A stretch of DNA of 64,000 bases from Pseudorasbora parva (lineage: Eukaryota > Chordata > Actinopteri > Cypriniformes > Gobionidae): positions 23,282,703-23,346,702 of the forward strand of contig NC_090178.1 in the NCBI RefSeq assembly GCF_024679245.1, given 5' to 3'. The notes under the pieces were generated by a model, which saw only the letters and a program-made list of their open reading frames with translations, had not been told where the DNA came from and ran no database searches. Shown piece after piece: positions 54,422-64,000 of the stretch. A program made the position numbers and the translations under genes. Position 1 is the stretch's first letter; every line of letters begins with the position of its first letter.

Positions 54422-56179
54422 ATGCTGGCTGTTAAGAGAGCTATTGGCTATAAAGAATTCAGTCGATATACTGCAATAACCAGCTTGATCTGTAAAACGA
54501 CAGCACGACATGAGACGCAGTGCTTGTCCTGGTCTGTTATGCTTAAAGAAAGAAGCATTCACAGTTCAACCCGTCTGTCTGGAGGCAATAAATTAATGAA
54601 GATGCTGGCCAAAAAGAAGTGAGTCTCCGTTTTGTATAACTGATAAATATAACAACAAAAAAAGTTACTGCATTTTACATTATCGTTCTTTACAGGAAAA
54701 AGCAGTGGTACGAGTCTCCTCTGCAGGTAATAATTCTTCCAAATATTTTATTCAATGAATTTTCGTTTTCAGTATTGTAAACTCTTTTGAAATATTGTAG
54801 ATGTTACCAACAAATCTGTGTTAAATCTGTAAGCAGAATGACTGTACATATTACCATAATTGTCTTTTGCACTTTTTGCCTAACAGGCCACAGCGCTTGT
54901 TCAGCCTGGCTTTCTGAAACCATCAAAGAGAAATAAAGAGGACAGTGTTCGTGTGAGGACTCTGAACAACATCATCTACAAAGCAGTGACAGACTTACTG
55001 AGCTCCTTTGAGGTCAACTCCGAGATCAGTGCCTACAATGTACAGATTTCCAAGGTATGATTTGCTCTTCCTTCAATAATATGTTCTATGTTGTATTTCC
55101 TTATGTTATATATTCAATAATTAAAGGCATAATTTACAGAAACGAACGTTCTTACATCGTTTACCTGCCCTTATGTCATTCTAAACATGTATGGTTTTCT
55201 TTTGGAATACATGTTTCACAGAAGAAGAAAAAGGTAAAACTTAAACCATGTCTCGTTGTTCATGTAAGGTTTCAATACCACCAGATTTCTCTGCATGTAG
55301 AATTTACTGGAAGACAAGTCTGTCCACTGAGCAAGACAGCCAAATTCAGCAGGCTTTAGACAAATGTGCTCCTCGCATTCGGTATGTCATTTTCATAGTC
55401 AATTTTACTTTTGTTTTAACAAGTTGAAAGAAATAGAATCATTTGTTATTTAATATTATATTTCAGGCATCTTCTCATCTCTCACCAAATCCTCGGTAGT
55501 GTTCCTCCCTTGGTTTTCATCAGAGATAAACAATATGCTGCTGTCACTGAGGTAACAGATAACATATTGATAATACTATTAGTGGTATATACATTTTGTA
55601 GATGGTAATGTGTTATTGTTCTGTCCTTAATCAGATTGAAAACCTTCTCAAGAAAGCAGATTTTGGTCCAGATAAAAATAATAATATACATTTATCCATC
55701 AGCGATATCGGGTAAGAAGAATTAAGTTCTAATAAAACCGAATGTTTTTTTTTGTTTTGTTTTTGGGAATTAATTTCTAATTTGCTTGCTTGATCTTCCA
55801 AAGGGCCAAACTTCAGCTGATAGAATCTGGAGACAAGAAAAGAAACATTTTGTTTGGCGTCGATCACGACGCTCTACACAAACAGATTGAAGCCTATAAA
55901 CGAGAGAAGGGGTCAAGAGACTCTCTCACAAAGAGTCGTGCTGCAGGAGGACTAACAAAAGAGCAGCTGGACACACTAGCAGATATTAGAAAGCAGAAAC
56001 TCATAGAGAAAAAGAAACAGAAATCTAAATGGATGAAGGACGATGACATCACTCCTAAGGATTTCTTCTTGTCCAGAAGCCTTCAAAAAGAGGACAAAGA
56101 GGAGCAGGACAATGACGAGAACAGCCTGGTGGATAGCCAGCTCTCAGAGCTGATAGAAGAGGAAGACAGGAGACACTGA
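54422..56179 (+). CDS. rbfa: Ribosome-binding factor A, mitochondrial
   Basis: Seven exons: 54422-54618, 54696-54726, 54887-55054, 55269-55381, 55467-55551, 55635-55711 and 55804-56179. All phases fit, giving 348 aa, close to human RBFA (343). RBFA binds the mitochondrial small-subunit rRNA near the decoding centre and assists its maturation and modification. The first 60 residues are basic with few acidic residues, as expected of a mitochondrial presequence. The RbfA KH-like core starts near residue 95 (RVRTLNNIIYKAVTDLL) and runs through NVQISKVSIPPDFSACRIYW, then HLLISHQILGSVPPLVF. The C-terminal part is lysine- and glutamate-rich. The start at 54422 was chosen because the open frame upstream has only a GTG. 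Convergent with znf335. Confidence 0.93.
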
Positions 56180-58126
56180 AATCAAATCCTTTTGTCACTT
56201 GCAATGTTATGCTGTTTAGTGTGGGATGTAAAATTAAAATCCTCAAGTTTTGGAAAAAAGTAAATGTGTAAATTTTGAAAGGTGGTCAGTTTTCAGTGGT
56301 GTTCCTATGTTAAATAGACTGTAGGAAAGCTCATCGGTAGGGTAAAGCTGTTCAAATAACATTAAAAACCAATAAAATGGTTGTATAGCAGACCTTAAAT
56401 AATAAATAAATCATTTTTTCACCCTCATGTAATTTTAAAAGTGTAACATTATTTTTTATATATTTGTCCATCCATACAATGGATGTCAATGAACTCCAAT
56501 GTTTTTTGGTTCCCAAAATTTTGTGTTCTGCAGAAGTCATGTACGCATTTGGGAACAGTAAGATATATATATTTTTTAAACCTAATTTATATGCAGCAAG
56601 GATACATTAAATGGTTCAACAGATTGAAAGATTGCATGTTGAAGTGATATTTTAAATAAATGCTGTCTTTTTTGACAGCATATTACAATGATTTCTGAAG
56701 GATCATATGACTCGAGTAATGATGCTGAAAATTCAGCTGTGTCATCACCAGAATAAATTACATTTTAAAATACAACAAAAAAGAAAAGTTATTTTTAATT
56801 GTAACACTGTTTCTTAATATTGCTGTTCTTGCATTTTTGATCAAATAAATGCATCCTTGGAGAACATGAGACATTTAAAATAAACATTTGAATGGTAGTG
56901 TAGGTGATGCTGTATTGGTACACAGCTTTAAAGTGAGTTTCATGAAAGTGTGTCAATAATACACTCAACACAACACATTAAACAACTCAAGTTTACTATT
57001 ATGATAGCCATACACTGTATGGGAGTCTTATAAAAAAAAAAGGTGTGGAGAAGGCCAGAGTCACACAGTAACTCTTGCAGGCAATGACATTATAAAGAAT
57101 AAACTATTTCTAAAATAGTTCTGCTTCATGTGTTACAGGGTTTATCTATTGCAAATAGGTGTCATGGTTTTAAGACTAAAGACCTTTTTACTCCAAGTCG
57201 GGGAAAATATCACATATTTATTTTGATTATTCATTGTTACTGTTAATTTCAGATTATTTACAACTGCGTAATATGGGTCCTATAAACTATAGGTATTAAT
57301 GCAATATCCTGTTCACGACTGGAGTGACTATAACAAAAGGGGGGAAAAAAACTTACAGGTAAAGTTCACCCCAAAATGAAAATGATCCCATAATTTACTC
57401 TTAACCTAAAGGCTTCCTAGGTGCATATGACATTCTTCTTTCAGATGAATACAATCGGAGTTATATAAAAAATATCCTGGCTAATCCAACCTTTATAATG
57501 GCAGCCCAAAAAAGGTATATTCATCCATTATAAAAGTAATCCACACAGCTCTGTGGCTTAATAAAGGCCTTCTGGCGCAAATCAATTGGTTTTTGTTAGA
57601 AAAATATCCATATTTAAAATGTTATAAAGTAAAATACTTGGCTTTCGGTGGACAGCAATGCGTATTCAACTCCCAAAAAAGCATAACTGGCGCAATGACG
57701 ATGTCGGACATACCATAAGCATTTTGAAATGTACCTTTTCTTCATAAGCCTGAAGCTATATATTTTACTTTATAAAGTGTTAAAGATGGATATATTTTTA
57801 CACAAACCCATCGATTAGCTTTAGAAGGCCTTTATTAATCCCCAGGAGATGTGTAGATTACTTTTATAATGGATGGATGTACTTTTTGGAGCTTAAAATT
57901 TTGGGCTGCCATTAACTGCCATTATAAAGCTTGAATTAGCCAGGACATATTTTAACATAACTCAGATTGTAATCATCTAAAAGAAGAATGTCATATACAC
58001 TTAGGATGGCTTGAGGGTGAGTAAATTGTGGGATAATTTTCATTTTTAGGTGAACTATCCTTTTAAGAGCATTTGAGCTAGGCAGCTAGTAGTTTTAAAC
58101 CCATCTATGCATGGTCTTTATATTCT
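56180..58126. other. Convergent 3' region of rbfa and znf335
   Basis: Holds the rbfa 3' UTR (AATAAA near 56371), MITE fragments at 56557-56902, and the foldback element at 57350-58066. No gene seen. Confidence 0.6.
57350..58066. repeat. Large foldback element, arms about 300 bp
   Basis: The left arm begins AAGTTCACCCCAAAATGAAA and the right arm ends TTCATTTTTAGGTGAACTAT. Inner pairs include GGCAGCCCAAAA with TTTTGGGCTGCC, and AAGGCCTTCT with AGAAGGCCTT. No ORF. It lies 60 bases beyond the znf335 stop, so it is probably part of that gene's 3' UTR. Confidence 0.75.
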
Positions 58127-63301
<5,175 letters not shown>

Positions 63302-64000
63302 CTAAAAAAATTGTTTTAAATAAACTTGCCATTTTTAATTGTTTGTGTAATAAAATAATGATTACAGAAATAATTAAAACTGCCGATGTTTAATGTAATC
63401 AAAACTGACCATAAAACGTTTTCATTTCTTAATTCAGTTTCCTGCTGTCATTGAGCACGATTCATTAATGCATGACATTTTTTATTTAGTATTAAATAAT
63501 AGTATATTTCTTTCTGCTGAATAGTAAAAGATATAAAACAATTGTGTATAGCTTTTTTAATAATAAATAATTTCCACAAATTCCCTATACTGTATAAATA
63601 AAACACAAATAAACTAGTCTTCAACATGTACATTGCAAAGGAGCGATGAATATTTAGATTTTATTTTTTATTTTTATGATTTTCATTTCACCAAGGATGC
63701 ATTAAATTGAACAAAGGTGTAAGACATGTATTATGTAATAAAATATTTCTTTTGAACTTTCGCTAAATAAATAAAAATCATAGTTTCCAACTACAAATAT
63801 ATTGTTTTAACCATTTATAACAATATAACATGTTTCTTGAGAACTAATTATTATATTAGAATGATTTCTGGAGGATCAATTGACAATGAAGACAGACTGA
63901 ACTATTGGCTGCTGAAAATGTCCACTTTGCCATCACAGGAATAAATTACTTATATATATATATATATATAAAGTCATTTATTCCTGTCTGCAAAGTTGAC
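63302..64000. other. znf335: znf335 intron, right edge of window
   Basis: AT-rich with part of the CAAAAGTTTGGGG MITE family (about 63660-63960) and a TA array near 63950. No exon seen. Confidence 0.55.

Overview
The window is vertebrate nuclear DNA, almost certainly from a cyprinid-type teleost. It holds small exons in long AT-rich introns, GT-AG splice sites, long TA, CA/TG and GA microsatellites, and a dense load of fish-type transposons: Tc1-like, hAT-like, TTAA-target elements, an L2-like LINE and many foldback MITEs. No operons, CRISPR arrays, tRNA or rRNA genes were seen. All gene names come from recognising translated exons, without a database search.

Layout. (1) About 3.4-31.6 kb, minus strand: the first six coding exons (275 codons) of a jarid2 gene, a PRC2 cofactor. 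It starts at 31638 and runs off the left edge. Its introns hold most of the transposons. (2) 35.6-38.3 kb, plus: a complete six-exon D-2-hydroxyacid dehydrogenase (359 aa) with a possible mitochondrial presequence. (3) 38.9-41.6 kb, plus: a complete three-exon pard6 gene, best matching the gamma paralogue. (4) 46.2-53.3 kb, plus: a complete adnp2 gene (three coding exons, 1020 aa) with an unusual C-terminal repeat rich in SUMO-acceptor motifs. (5) 54.4-56.2 kb, plus: a complete seven-exon rbfa gene for mitochondrial ribosome maturation. (6) 58.1-63.3 kb, minus: the last six coding exons of znf335, running off the right edge.

PARD6G, ADNP2 and RBFA are neighbours in the human genome (18q23), so the centre of the window is a conserved vertebrate block. 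The genes do not form one pathway. Three of them (jarid2, adnp2, znf335) encode chromatin or transcription regulators. The others act in cell polarity, mitochondrial ribosome assembly and hydroxyacid metabolism.

I found no wholly new system. The points most worth a second look are the ADNP2 SUMO-motif array; a znf335 GC-AG intron whose 3' splice site abuts about 220 nt of (UG)n; three compact near-perfect hairpins; and a TTAA element family that carries an intact stand-alone THAP-domain ORF, with a second copy inside an adnp2 intron.
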